Source of the DNA: Rikenellaceae bacterium
Lineage (GTDB): Bacteria > Bacteroidota > Bacteroidia > Bacteroidales > Rikenellaceae
Direction: 5' to 3'
Assembly: GCA_015059735.1 (NCBI GenBank)
Contig: SUZX01000002.1
Location: forward strand, 1-64,000
DNA: 64,000 bases
How positions within the stretch are numbered: the stretch's first letter is position 1; every line of letters begins with the position of its first letter. The translations under genes were made by a program, and so were the position numbers. Below are positions 54,957 through 63,370 of the stretch, piece after piece. The notes under the pieces are model-generated. The model worked only from the letters and a program-made list of their open reading frames with translations. It did not search any database and was not told the origin of the DNA.

Positions 54957-55868
54957 TTAGAGGTAGAATGCCAATCCGAGACCGATCGAGAAGATGTTTA
55001 CTTTGAAATTCATCATGCTCGTTTCGCGTTTGCCTACGGTTACTTGGTTGTGTGTTTGTTTTACGTTTTGGTAGGAGATTCCCATCACTCCGACATTGAC
55101 CTCTACGGCCATGTTGTTTGTGGCGAAGGCCACGATACCGGGGCTGACTCCCAACGAGAGGTTGTAGCCGGTTTCATAGGTTCCTTTTACCGGATAGTCG
55201 TTGGCAAAACGACCTTGTGTGGCTCCATAAGAGAGTTGCACCTCGTTGAAGATGGCAAATCGTTTGCTTTTGCCGAGGGGAATGTATTGTCGCCAAATGG
55301 CCGATGCCGTATAACTGTGGCGCAACATGTAGTAATTTTTAATTATGATGTGTGTCCCTGATTCGTCATCACCAAATTGCATGTCGGCATTGTCGAAACG
55401 AGCTAACGAACGACCGTAGGTAAAACGCACACCGAGAGCCATGTTGTTGCTGATGGCATAGGCTACCATCGGACTGACCTTGACCTGATAACCTTTGGAG
55501 TCAATGCCTTCGACTACAAAGAATTGATAGCTGTCATTCGAGTGGGTTGAGTAGGAGGCCGTACCGCCGAAGATCCATTGTCCTTTCGGGACGAAAAGAT
55601 TGTTAGCATCGGTAAGTCCGCGTTGCCTACGTTTTTCGTTGATGGTCATCGGACGCCCCGGAGAGGACAAGTTCTGGGTAGAGACCGTAAATGTCTCGGA
55701 CGTGGTTGCAACAGCGGATGTCGCCGAGGGGATAAGGGTTGTATGCTCAATAGGCAAGGCAACCTCCGCTGTGGTTTCCGGCTCGGTATCCCGAACTGCC
55801 GCCTCGGCTCCTATGCCTGTCAGGCATAGGGCCAAAGAAAGTATTATATAATTTTTTGTACGCATCAT
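54957..55868 (-). CDS. Outer-membrane beta-barrel protein B of the surface operon
   Basis: A 303-residue exported protein; signal peptide MMRTKNYIILSLALCLTGIG ending near AEA. A Thr/Glu/Ser-rich segment and a conserved GQWIFGGTASYSTHSND lead into a barrel (GVRFTYGRSLARFDNADMQFG; YMLRHSYTASAIWRQYIPLG; GISYQNVKQT; MMNFKVNIFSIGLGLAFYL). Parallels strand by strand with barrel A show a tandem duplication. The ATG at 55868 (or 55865) replaces a longer frame that runs back into the PCMD gene. It is 22 bases downstream of that gene. Confidence 0.85.
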   Translation of the reverse strand: MMRTKNYIILSLALCLTGIGAEAAVRDTEPETTAEVALPIEHTTLIPSATSAVATTSETFTVSTQNLSSPGRPMTINEKRRQRGLTDANNLFVPKGQWIFGGTASYSTHSNDSYQFFVVEGIDSKGYQVKVSPMVAYAISNNMALGVRFTYGRSLARFDNADMQFGDDESGTHIIIKNYYMLRHSYTASAIWRQYIPLGKSKRFAIFNEVQLSYGATQGRFANDYPVKGTYETGYNLSLGVSPGIVAFATNNMAVEVNVGVMGISYQNVKQTHNQVTVGKRETSMMNFKVNIFSIGLGLAFYL

Positions 55869-55890
55869 TTTGGCGTTTAATATGCTTTGG

Positions 55891-58065
55891 TTAGTAAACC
55901 CATTCGAAATCCTCGACATAGAGGCGGTTGTTGATACATCCACCCATGTAGTCGCCCTTATAACTTGTAGCGCATGAGATTACAAGCGTGAAGTTGTTGT
56001 TGGGGGCCGCTGCCGTGTGGTTGTACCATTGGATCGGTAACTCTGCGGTAACCCATCCGGAGGTGGATTCTGTGATCATTCGAGAACTATATCCGAGGAT
56101 ATTACCCTCTTTTACCGATGATGCGGTAACCGGATCCCAAAATGTCGATTCGTCATACGAGGCTCCCGATTTCACACTGTGACGTGCCGACCAATCGACG
56201 ATGCAGACAAAGATTCGTTGGTAGTCGTAATCGTTGGTTGACATTCCCGTTTTTCCGGTGTTAGTATATTTTCCAACGGTTGCTTGATAGCGAACACGCA
56301 GTGCTTTCGGACGTGCTGAATAGGTGTATTTGGCTCCAAAACGGGCATATCCGAACATGTCCAACATGCCGGTACCACATTCGAATGTTCCGGTAAAGAG
56401 GTTTCCGGCTCCAAAATTGCCTACCTTCTCCATCGGTTTCAGTTGGGCACATTTGCCGTTGCTTCCATCGATGGTGACACCGGTGCAGAGCTCGTTGGTT
56501 TGAGCGTTGTTGCCACCCACCCAAAATGCGGTGGTACTATTCTCGTTGGGGTAGGGAACGGTACCGCCCGTCATCGAACTACCCGTAACTCGATAGGTTG
56601 ACCACAATTCCATGCCGGAGTTGTAGATCTTATCGCCGGCAGCGGTGGTGAAACTGCGCGTACTGCTGCTCTCACCGATTATGGCGCGACATTCGTAGGT
56701 ATTGCCGGCGAAGACTCCCGTACCTGCAACCGGTGTGTAATAGGTCAGGTTACCTTCGTTAGTTGCCGACTGCCATTGGGGAGAGAACGTGGCGGTAAAA
56801 TAGCCACTGCCATCGGGTGTACCATCAATCTCAACCCAATTTCCGCCACCTTGTTTGCGCAACCCGAATTTTACGGAAGTGACACTGGTGTCAAACATGA
56901 GCGCGCGAACCGTTACCGTGTTGTACCACAGATCCCAATCGGCACTGGTTGGCTCCAACAAGCCTTGCAGACGATAGATCGTGCTTTTTTGAAGCGTACC
57001 GCCATCGGTATCCTCAACTCTAAGGGTCAGAGTGTGCTCACCGCCTACACGTCCGGCGAAGAAAGCGTCGGAGAACGTAACGGTAAGTTCTTGTGAACTT
57101 GTTGTGGTCACAGTGATACCCTCGGCCGGAGTTTGGCCCACGTTGTACAACTCGGTCTGCGTGCCATCGATCTCGGCGATGAGGCTCTGCATGGCAGCCA
57201 TTGTTGTCACTTTGTAGCTCATGCCGGCACCCTTGCCGGTGATGTAATCCTGACGTTGCGACATGTCGAAATCAATAGCCTCAATCTTGGGGTCGGGACT
57301 GAATATGATCGTATCGTCTTTATCGTCAGTGGATGGATCTATCGCAATAGTAAAACATTCGATATACCCGGGCAGGTCGGGAGAGAACGAGAACTTCAAG
57401 GTATATTTACCCCCTGAAACGATCTTTTGCGTTCCCTCTTTGATGATCTCTCCGCGTTCGGGATGTTGACCCACAAACTTCCACGCCAACGTTTCGGCTC
57501 CTTCTGGAAGCATGAAATAACCTTTGCCATTCTTCGTAAAACAGAGTGCCGGAACCTGTCCCAGCCCTGCGGCATCTTCATCGACTTTATCGGCAACGAC
57601 TACCCAAACATAGAAATCATCTCCGAAATTGGTGATAACACCCTCGTCGAATTGTACTTCGGTGGTGGTATTTTGTAATTTACATACCACTTCAATCGGA
57701 GTAGTTTGTCCTGCGGTTATCGAAAAAGGCGTTTCGCCTTTGTAGTAACGTCGGGTCAGCGAAGCTTCAACCTTTTCGCCGAGCTCTACGGCAATGCGGT
57801 ATTGGCCGGCAAGCATCTCCAACCGTTCGGGAAGGTTCTCTTTCGATGTGTATTTGCGGATCAGCTCGCCATCGTTATTGTAGATACGAACCACCAAGTG
57901 ATCCATCGGATCGTAGTCGGTCGACGACTCGGCGCGAGTTGTCGAGATGTTCATTTGTAATACACCCGTTGTTGCAGAGTCGTTTGTGAGTCCTTCCTCT
58001 TTCGAGCAGGCCCCGACAACTATTGCCGCAATCAATAGGAGTGTATATCGAATCAATTGTTTCAT
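55891..58065 (-). CDS. DUF4493 plus PCMD-domain lipoprotein
   Basis: The largest operon product, 724 residues. Leader MKQLIRYTLLLIAAIVVGAC; the mature start SKEEG resembles the Bacteroidota surface-export signal, so it is probably outside the cell. The N-terminal ~240 residues look like DUF4493 (GVLQMNISTTRAES; LPERLEMLAGQYRIAVELGEK; YKGETPFSITAGQTTPIEVVCKLQN). A beta region follows, and the C-terminal PCMD domain (IYNSGMELWSTYRVTGSS...FWVGGNN) ends YKGDYMGGCINNRLYVEDFEWVY. No catalytic residues recognised. It is 11 bases from the gene before it. Confidence 0.87.
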   Translation of the reverse strand: MKQLIRYTLLLIAAIVVGACSKEEGLTNDSATTGVLQMNISTTRAESSTDYDPMDHLVVRIYNNDGELIRKYTSKENLPERLEMLAGQYRIAVELGEKVEASLTRRYYKGETPFSITAGQTTPIEVVCKLQNTTTEVQFDEGVITNFGDDFYVWVVVADKVDEDAAGLGQVPALCFTKNGKGYFMLPEGAETLAWKFVGQHPERGEIIKEGTQKIVSGGKYTLKFSFSPDLPGYIECFTIAIDPSTDDKDDTIIFSPDPKIEAIDFDMSQRQDYITGKGAGMSYKVTTMAAMQSLIAEIDGTQTELYNVGQTPAEGITVTTTSSQELTVTFSDAFFAGRVGGEHTLTLRVEDTDGGTLQKSTIYRLQGLLEPTSADWDLWYNTVTVRALMFDTSVTSVKFGLRKQGGGNWVEIDGTPDGSGYFTATFSPQWQSATNEGNLTYYTPVAGTGVFAGNTYECRAIIGESSSTRSFTTAAGDKIYNSGMELWSTYRVTGSSMTGGTVPYPNENSTTAFWVGGNNAQTNELCTGVTIDGSNGKCAQLKPMEKVGNFGAGNLFTGTFECGTGMLDMFGYARFGAKYTYSARPKALRVRYQATVGKYTNTGKTGMSTNDYDYQRIFVCIVDWSARHSVKSGASYDESTFWDPVTASSVKEGNILGYSSRMITESTSGWVTAELPIQWYNHTAAAPNNNFTLVISCATSYKGDYMGGCINNRLYVEDFEWVY

Positions 58066-58076
58066 TGGGATTCGTA

Positions 58077-59915
58077 TTATTGGTTAACCTGAAGTTTTAC
58101 GGTTTTGACAATGGTGCGCCCCTTGTTATCTTTCAGTGTCAATTGGAAGTTGTGAATACCCTTGTAGTATTTCAAAACGCCCATGAATACACTAACATCG
58201 AGTGCTTTGGTCGGCTTGACGCGGTTCTTGATCTCCTCGTTTACGGGGAATCCGAATCCGTCGGGATAAGGAGTCCCGAGCTGGGTGGCCAAAGCTTCAT
58301 CTTTGATATTTGCCAAGTCGAAAGAGGCAGGAATACCCACACTTTCGAGATCTTTGGGAGGCAGTGCATCGGAGATGATATCCACTTGGAACGATGCAAT
58401 TCCTGCCGGTGCAGTGATGTCGATAATCACCTTCATATCCTCGGATACGAGGTAGGGCTCTTCGCGATCGATGTCGTAGGGGGTACCATCGATGTAGTTG
58501 CCGGACCAAACGATGGTCGGCTCTCCATCACCGCCTGTGTTTTCGTTGTTACGATCAACCAAGATGGCCAATGAGGCTTGCATCTGCTGACCCTCGTTGT
58601 CGGTAATGGTAAAGGCAAACGTATGTGTGCCGTCGTAACCCGGGCGGGTATAGAGTAACGGCATGGCGCCACCAATATCAAAAGACTTGGCTGTGGCGTT
58701 GATCAAGTCGTCACCCAAGGGGAATCCCAACAGCGAAAGTGTGGTATAAGCAGCGTGCTGGGGATTGATTTTGCAAAGATCGAAAGTTTCAGCCAAACTC
58801 ATGACCTTCAAAGCGTCGATAAATGTAGAGTTTGTCGATGTGATGGTTACTTGAAACGAAGCACAGCCGGCCGCAGTTGCCAAATTGAATGTAAAAGGCT
58901 CTGTACAATTGCCTGTCGCGTCGAACATCGTGGCTTTGAGTTGGAATGGCTTGGGAGCAGTTGTTGCATTTCCCAAATAACCCTCATGGTCTGTCCAACT
59001 AATCGTCGGTGGATTAATCAGTGTCGGCTCATCATAGATTGGCTCCCAAACACCTTTCGTGCTATTGACCTCGATGATTTCGTCTTGAATGAAACTATCG
59101 ACTTTGATGTCAAACTTGATCTCACCCTTATCTGAGTAGGCGATTACCAATGTGATTTTGCGCCATTCTCCTGCTTTCACGTTCTCGATCGTCTTGGTAA
59201 ATTGTACCGGACTGTCCGAATCGGCGAAAGAACCCGAAAGTACGAAATCTAACGTGTTGGTGGTCTCGACAGCTTGATAATAGCCGGCGCGGGTTTCGCG
59301 GGTACCGAACGAGAGCGTGTTGCCCCCGATTGTTATCGAAGCTTGCGTATCGGCACTCAACAGATCAGCCAAGTCTGCCGAAACTAAAAGTGATACTTTG
59401 ATGTTCTGCAATTTGCAGACAATCTCTCCGAGGGAGGTGTTTTGTGCTTTCAAGATCGAGAAACTCTTGGTTGCGGCATAGCTCGGATGTTCCCATTCAG
59501 CGGCAGGGATGGTCTGCTCCGAACGAACAGAAAGAGTATAAGTGCCAACTTTCAACGGCATGGGCTCTGCCAAAAGAGCTTTTAATTCGGCATAACTGCC
59601 CGAGAAATGTGAAGTACCCTCGCTGTCGGTAATATCAACCAAGAAACGGTTGACGTCGAGATCTCCCTCTGCGCGGGAAGAGAGTGCAGTTGACGACTTG
59701 GGAGTTTGGGTTTCGTCTTTTGTATCGTCGGGTTGAATATCGGTTTTGCTATCGACAATCACGCGAAGTTTTAATCCTTCGGCTGTAAGATAACCGCAAT
59801 TGTCTCCCGAAATGGTCGGGTCTGTCGGTCCGTAATTCGGCGTGTCATCCGCACAGCCGGTGGCGACCAACGTCGCAACGGCCCATAAAGTGAAATGTTT
59901 GAAAAGAGTTTTCAT
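58077..59915 (-). CDS. DUF4493 lipoprotein, long
   Basis: A 612-residue lipoprotein, leader MKTLFKHFTLWAVATLVATGC, mature ADDTPNYG. The N-terminal half has the DUF4493 pattern: GYLTAEGLKLRVIVD, FLVDITDSEGTSHFSGSYAELKALLAEPMPLKVGTYTLSVRSE, SFSILKAQNTSLGEIVCKLQNIKVSLLVS. The C-terminal half contains two similar modules, each with FQV-T-I-x-S and a 'SIGIPxxFDLxxI'-like line (AETFDLCKI; PASFDLANI) that ends in a Gly-Phe-Pro turn (LLGFPLGDDLINATAK; GFGFPVNEEIKNRVKP). These are an internal duplication of Ig-like domains. Role unknown. Confidence 0.85.
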   Translation of the reverse strand: MKTLFKHFTLWAVATLVATGCADDTPNYGPTDPTISGDNCGYLTAEGLKLRVIVDSKTDIQPDDTKDETQTPKSSTALSSRAEGDLDVNRFLVDITDSEGTSHFSGSYAELKALLAEPMPLKVGTYTLSVRSEQTIPAAEWEHPSYAATKSFSILKAQNTSLGEIVCKLQNIKVSLLVSADLADLLSADTQASITIGGNTLSFGTRETRAGYYQAVETTNTLDFVLSGSFADSDSPVQFTKTIENVKAGEWRKITLVIAYSDKGEIKFDIKVDSFIQDEIIEVNSTKGVWEPIYDEPTLINPPTISWTDHEGYLGNATTAPKPFQLKATMFDATGNCTEPFTFNLATAAGCASFQVTITSTNSTFIDALKVMSLAETFDLCKINPQHAAYTTLSLLGFPLGDDLINATAKSFDIGGAMPLLYTRPGYDGTHTFAFTITDNEGQQMQASLAILVDRNNENTGGDGEPTIVWSGNYIDGTPYDIDREEPYLVSEDMKVIIDITAPAGIASFQVDIISDALPPKDLESVGIPASFDLANIKDEALATQLGTPYPDGFGFPVNEEIKNRVKPTKALDVSVFMGVLKYYKGIHNFQLTLKDNKGRTIVKTVKLQVNQ

Positions 59916-59940
59916 ATTTTATAGCTGTTTTTCGCGTTAT

Positions 59941-60711
59941 TTATTTGATGGCATCATTGTTAAGTTCGAATGTCCAAGAGATGGTTTCCACTGGCTTGTC
60001 ATCGAATAAGATAGTGAGCGTGGCACTGCCGGCATCAGTTGCATCGAAACGGAACGTGTGGCAGGTGCGCGGTTGAGTCGCATCGAGTGTTTGTGGCGTA
60101 AATGTGATCTTTGGGCCTTCATCAACACCGGTTTGGCTTGGGTGACGTGCCGTACCTGTTACAGTCAGTGTCGTTTCTGCCTTGACGAAAACGGGATCAC
60201 CGGTCTCTGCCGTGGTGGGTTTGTATTCGAATGTGTTACCTGATCCGGTTGTCACGGTGAACGAGGCATCGTGGAAATAGGTCAGGAAACGTTCGGTAGC
60301 AATCACACGGGTTTGTGAATTGGCAATCTTTGCGGTAAGCGTGATGGGCGTTGTGCGTCGCGGAATCACGGTGATCTCCTGCGTTGTAGCGTAATAAGCC
60401 AAATCGATACCTTCGGCCTCAGGGTCACCATGAGCTATCGAAACGGTATATTTCCCCTCTTTGAGTAAGGGGTTTTCGTTGTTGAAATCGGCAACCGTAG
60501 TCCATGAGTTTGTGTAATCGTTGCCGAGGAGTGTCAGCGAGAAATCGGCACCCGAAGGGACGGTCAGTGCACGGCTACCGATCGTCAGGTCGGTACCGCA
60601 GGAAATAGTCAGTCGGCCGTAATCGTTGCCAGCTGTATCGTTGTTGTCGTTGCATCCGGCCAATAAGAACGCCGCGGCTGCAAAATAGATCAGTTTTTTC
60701 ATGGTGTTCAT
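59941..60711 (-). CDS. DUF4493 lipoprotein, short
   Basis: A 256-residue lipoprotein; leader MKKLIYFAAAAFLLAGC with mature NDNNDTAGN. It has the compact DUF4493 fold: YGRLTISCGTDLTIGSRALTVPSGADFSLTLLGNDYTNSW, LLKEGKYTVSIAHGDPEAEG, ITVIPRRTTPITLTAKIANSQTRVIATERFLTYF. Its start overlaps the fimbrillin stop by one base (TAATG), so the two are translationally coupled. An ATG 9 bases further in (60702) is an alternative start. Function unknown. Confidence 0.86.
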   Translation of the reverse strand: MNTMKKLIYFAAAAFLLAGCNDNNDTAGNDYGRLTISCGTDLTIGSRALTVPSGADFSLTLLGNDYTNSWTTVADFNNENPLLKEGKYTVSIAHGDPEAEGIDLAYYATTQEITVIPRRTTPITLTAKIANSQTRVIATERFLTYFHDASFTVTTGSGNTFEYKPTTAETGDPVFVKAETTLTVTGTARHPSQTGVDEGPKITFTPQTLDATQPRTCHTFRFDATDAGSATLTILFDDKPVETISWTFELNNDAIK

Positions 60712-62549
60712 TATTGTGCGATGGATACTTTGATGTTGTCGATGTAAAGGTAATAATGGGCATTATTGGGACTTGCCCATGTGCTTTGAGAACAACAGGG
60801 AATCCACCCGAATCGGGTTGCCGATGTGCAATTATTTGCCGTGAAACTGTATGTGGGGAATGTTGCACCAAAACTATTGTCGTTGAAACTTGCCGGAATC
60901 GTACCGGTGGTAAGTGTCACGGTCGAGAATTGCGACGGGATGCGTGATGTGTCGGCGTTTACATTGCCAAATGCTTTCGTATTGACAACTCCATCAATTG
61001 CCGAACTTGTCGATTTGGTGTGCGTGCCGGCAATACAGAAGACATCGTTGTTGCTACTGTATCCCGAATTGACATAGGCACCCATGTCGAATGTCACTCG
61101 TAATTTGGCGGCCGATTTGAGAGCCGTCATGGCCGGAGAGTCAAGGCGACCATTGGAACGTGTTACACCCATTGTACTTTGGTGTCGAACATTGACACGA
61201 ACAGATTGTCCAACAACTCCTTTGATGTGAGCACCATTCCAACCTTGCGTAGTGATATAGTCGTTCAGCAAATGTCCATCGGCAGACATTAAAGAGGAGA
61301 CTTTCGCATCGTCAAATTCGAACGCAGTGTGGATGGTTGAGAAATCCTCAAAGAAAAGATAAGGTACGGTCAGCGGATTTACTACTGTTTTTTGGAAAGA
61401 CTTAACCGTCGGCATAACAAACGTGTTCGAAACTCTGGCATGTTCGGAATCGTAAGTCACGGTAATTGTTTTGCCAGAGATATTATCGGTGTAATCTCCC
61501 TCGTAGTCGATGCTGTAACTGTTCGTTGAGTTGGTTGTTATGGTTTTGCTCGTTGAACCATCGGGGAATCTACCCGATGAAACTGTAAGGGTAATTGTCT
61601 GAGGTGCTTCTCCCAAATTGTTTGCGCCGACCGAAAAGATCAATTGGGTGAATTTGTAGAGTTCAGGTACGGTCAGGTTGATCGGTGTGGCATGTCCGGC
61701 AGCAAATTTGCGACCGGTGAATCCCTCCTTAAACATGTTGACCGGAACAGAGGTAAGCCCCGATGCGTAGGCCTTGATCGAGATGTTCTCGGTGTCGGCA
61801 ATGGTTGTAGGAGCGATCATCGCATAGACTATATCGCCTGCATCCTTCGGCTCGTCGAAGTTGAGCGTCAGTACGTTGCTGCCACCGCTCAGTACCGGAT
61901 CGGCTTCGGGGTTTGCAGCATCTACGGTCAAACGACCCGTCACAGCCGTCGGGAATGTCAGTTCTAGCGAGGTGATCGGTGTTCCCATCTTATTCGCCGG
62001 AATGGCGATTTGCAACAGGTGTACTTTGTGCACGAATTGAAGGTTTACCCGTTCGCTGTTGTCGCCTTCCTCCAATGCTCCGGCTGTTTGGTCGGCTGCT
62101 GCTACCATAATGTCGTAGCGACCGTCAAACGTGCCGTTCTGTGTGGCAGGGATGTCGAACGAAGCCTGTGTGCCGTTGACATTGGCAGCCGCGGGAGCAG
62201 GCGACACGGCGCAATAGGTATATTCACCGGCTGGCATCTCGGGGATGTCGGCTGTGAATTTGGCATTACCATACGTCGCGTTGTAGTGATACATGGTGAA
62301 TGTGTGGGCTGCAAGCGTGGCATTGCCGGAACCGTCGATGGCCCATAGTGCGATCTTGTCGTCAGTAGCCCAACGAATGCTGAAACCATCCTCTTCGAGG
62401 GCGGTGCGGCTGCCGAGGGCGATTTTTGCACCGGAACCTATCGTCGCACGGATGGTTTTGGCTGCGGATTGTTCTTCGGGAGTTTCGGAGCAGGCCGAAA
62501 CAAACGCGATTGACAGAGCAATCCAAAGTGTCCGAAAAGTTGTTCGCAT
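60711..62549 (-). CDS. Fimbrillin-like lipoprotein with a C-terminal jelly-roll domain
   Basis: First gene of the operon, 612 residues. Leader MRTTFRTLWIALSIAFVSAC, mature SETPEEQS. Residues about 20-310 fit the Mfa/FimA-type fimbrillin fold of Bacteroidales (ISIRWATDDKIALWAIDGSG-type, FTADIPEMPAGEYTYCAVSPAP, NLQFVHKVHLLQIAIPANKMGTPITSLELTFPTAVTGRLTVD, MIAPTTIADTENISIKAYASG). An Ig-like segment follows. The C-terminal ~200 residues (PYLFFEDFSTIHTAFEF...) end YYLYIDNIKVSIAQ, like the PCMD proteins. The ATG at 62549 was chosen by its signal peptide and by the promoter at 62604. Confidence 0.86.
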   Translation of the reverse strand: MRTTFRTLWIALSIAFVSACSETPEEQSAAKTIRATIGSGAKIALGSRTALEEDGFSIRWATDDKIALWAIDGSGNATLAAHTFTMYHYNATYGNAKFTADIPEMPAGEYTYCAVSPAPAAANVNGTQASFDIPATQNGTFDGRYDIMVAAADQTAGALEEGDNSERVNLQFVHKVHLLQIAIPANKMGTPITSLELTFPTAVTGRLTVDAANPEADPVLSGGSNVLTLNFDEPKDAGDIVYAMIAPTTIADTENISIKAYASGLTSVPVNMFKEGFTGRKFAAGHATPINLTVPELYKFTQLIFSVGANNLGEAPQTITLTVSSGRFPDGSTSKTITTNSTNSYSIDYEGDYTDNISGKTITVTYDSEHARVSNTFVMPTVKSFQKTVVNPLTVPYLFFEDFSTIHTAFEFDDAKVSSLMSADGHLLNDYITTQGWNGAHIKGVVGQSVRVNVRHQSTMGVTRSNGRLDSPAMTALKSAAKLRVTFDMGAYVNSGYSSNNDVFCIAGTHTKSTSSAIDGVVNTKAFGNVNADTSRIPSQFSTVTLTTGTIPASFNDNSFGATFPTYSFTANNCTSATRFGWIPCCSQSTWASPNNAHYYLYIDNIKVSIAQ

Positions 62550-62603
62550 GAAATGAACTTTATTTAATTGGTATATATTCTTTTCACCTAATTTAAGGTG
62601 TTG

Positions 62604-62635
62604 CAAAAATAGAGATATGTATATATTATATAAAA
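62604..62635 (-). promoter_or_regulatory. Promoter of the surface operon
   Basis: On the minus strand TATTTTTG (62604-62611), with TTTT (62632-62635) 20 bases upstream as a weak -33 box. A leader hairpin CACCT/AGGTG (62585-62600) follows the likely start. Confidence 0.55.
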
Positions 62636-62832
62636 TAAATTCAACGAACACACCGAATTTTCATACGAAAATCGGCCTTCGAAAAAATGCCGAAAATAAA
62701 ATATGAAAAATGGGCTGATACAACTTTATGTAATGTCGGGAGAAAAATCTTACATATTTTGCGCGATATTTGTATTCTATTGTCAGCGTGGCAGGTAGCC
62801 AAAAAACGAAAAAAAATAAAAAAAACAAAAAT

Positions 62833-62865
62833 TGTTGGTGTAAATGTAAATAAAAGCGTATATTT
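62833..62865 (+). promoter_or_regulatory. Promoter of the HU gene
   Basis: GTTG (62833-62836), 21 bases, TATATTTG (62858-62865); the ATG is at 62912. Confidence 0.6.
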
Positions 62866-62911
62866 GCAGTCCGAAGTTTTGAATCTTTAATAACTTAATA
62901 CCATAATTGAT

Positions 62912-63184
62912 ATGACAAAGGCAGATATCGTAAGCGAAATCGCTAAAAACACCGGAGTAGAGAAAGTGCAGGTGCAGGCTATTGTTGAGGCTTTCATGGA
63001 GAGCATCAAAACATCGTTGACCAACAACAACAATGTATATCTTCGTGGCTTTGGTAGCTTCATCGTGAAGAAACGTGCGCAGAAAGTGGCTCGTAACATC
63101 TCCAAGAATACGACTATTACCATTCCCGCACACAATATTCCCGCTTTTAAGCCTGCAAAGAGCTTCGCAGCAAAAGTGAAATAG
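62912..63184 (+). CDS. HU family DNA-binding protein
   Basis: A 90-residue histone-like dimer that bends and compacts DNA. Typical features: MTKADIVSEIAKNTG helix, RGFGSFIVKKRA strand and the beta arm (ARNISKNTTITIPAHNIPAFKP) with the intercalating proline in the IPA tip. A Val-Gln insertion and the Asn run (TNNNNV) are minor variants. Followed 26 bases later by the 29-residue basic gene, probably on one transcript that ends at 63370. Confidence 0.96.
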   Translation: MTKADIVSEIAKNTGVEKVQVQAIVEAFMESIKTSLTNNNNVYLRGFGSFIVKKRAQKVARNISKNTTITIPAHNIPAFKPAKSFAAKVK

Positions 63185-63210
63185 TTCTATAACCTCAAAA
63201 AATTAAAACT

Positions 63211-63300
63211 ATGCCAAACGGAAAGAAGCATAAGCGTCACAAGATGGCTACCCACAAGCGCAAGAAACGTCTTCGCAAGAATCGTCACAAGAAAAAATAA
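63211..63300 (+). CDS. 29-residue highly basic protein
   Basis: A short ORF with ATG and TAA, product starting MPNGKKHKRHKMATHKRKK and ending RKNRHKKK; over 60% of the residues are Lys, Arg or His. The same kind of small basic protein lies next to HU/RNase E/G genes in other Bacteroidota and is probably a ribosomal protein or rRNA-binding factor (possibly bL38-like); this name is from memory and unverified. It is co-transcribed with HU, before a strong terminator. Too short for ordinary gene callers. Confidence 0.83.
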   Translation: MPNGKKHKRHKMATHKRKKRLRKNRHKKK

Positions 63301-63324
63301 GGGGTAGCACTTTGTGCTAAACGA

Positions 63325-63370
63325 TAGGAAAAGCTAAAAGAGCACAAAAAAGGCTCTTTTAGCTTTCCTA
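63325..63370 (+). terminator. Strong terminator after the basic protein gene
   Basis: Long stem TAGGAAAAGCTAAAAGAGC/GCTCTTTTAGCTTTCCTA (about 17 bp with one bulge) and a 9-base loop, followed by CTTTA. A smaller hairpin TAGCAC/GTGCTA (63305-63319) precedes it. Confidence 0.9.

Larger units (their letters stand above)
62550..62911. other. 362-base gap between divergent operon and HU gene
   Basis: AT-rich; contains the two divergent promoters and an interrupted inverted repeat CCGAATTTTC/GAAAATCGG near 62651-62673. No ORF with coding character and no invertible-promoter repeats were seen. Confidence 0.6.

Noticed and set aside
52272..62549. Type IX secretion cargo in the surface operon
   Set aside because: The large proteins are lipoproteins by their leaders and lack a recognisable T9SS C-terminal domain; their last strands look like jelly-roll ends.
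52272..62549. Polysaccharide utilisation locus
   Set aside because: No SusC, SusD, glycoside hydrolase or sensor is present, and the barrels are too small for SusC.
62550..62911. Invertible (phase-variable) promoter upstream of the surface operon
   Set aside because: No pair of perfect inverted repeats flanks the promoter and no invertase gene is nearby.
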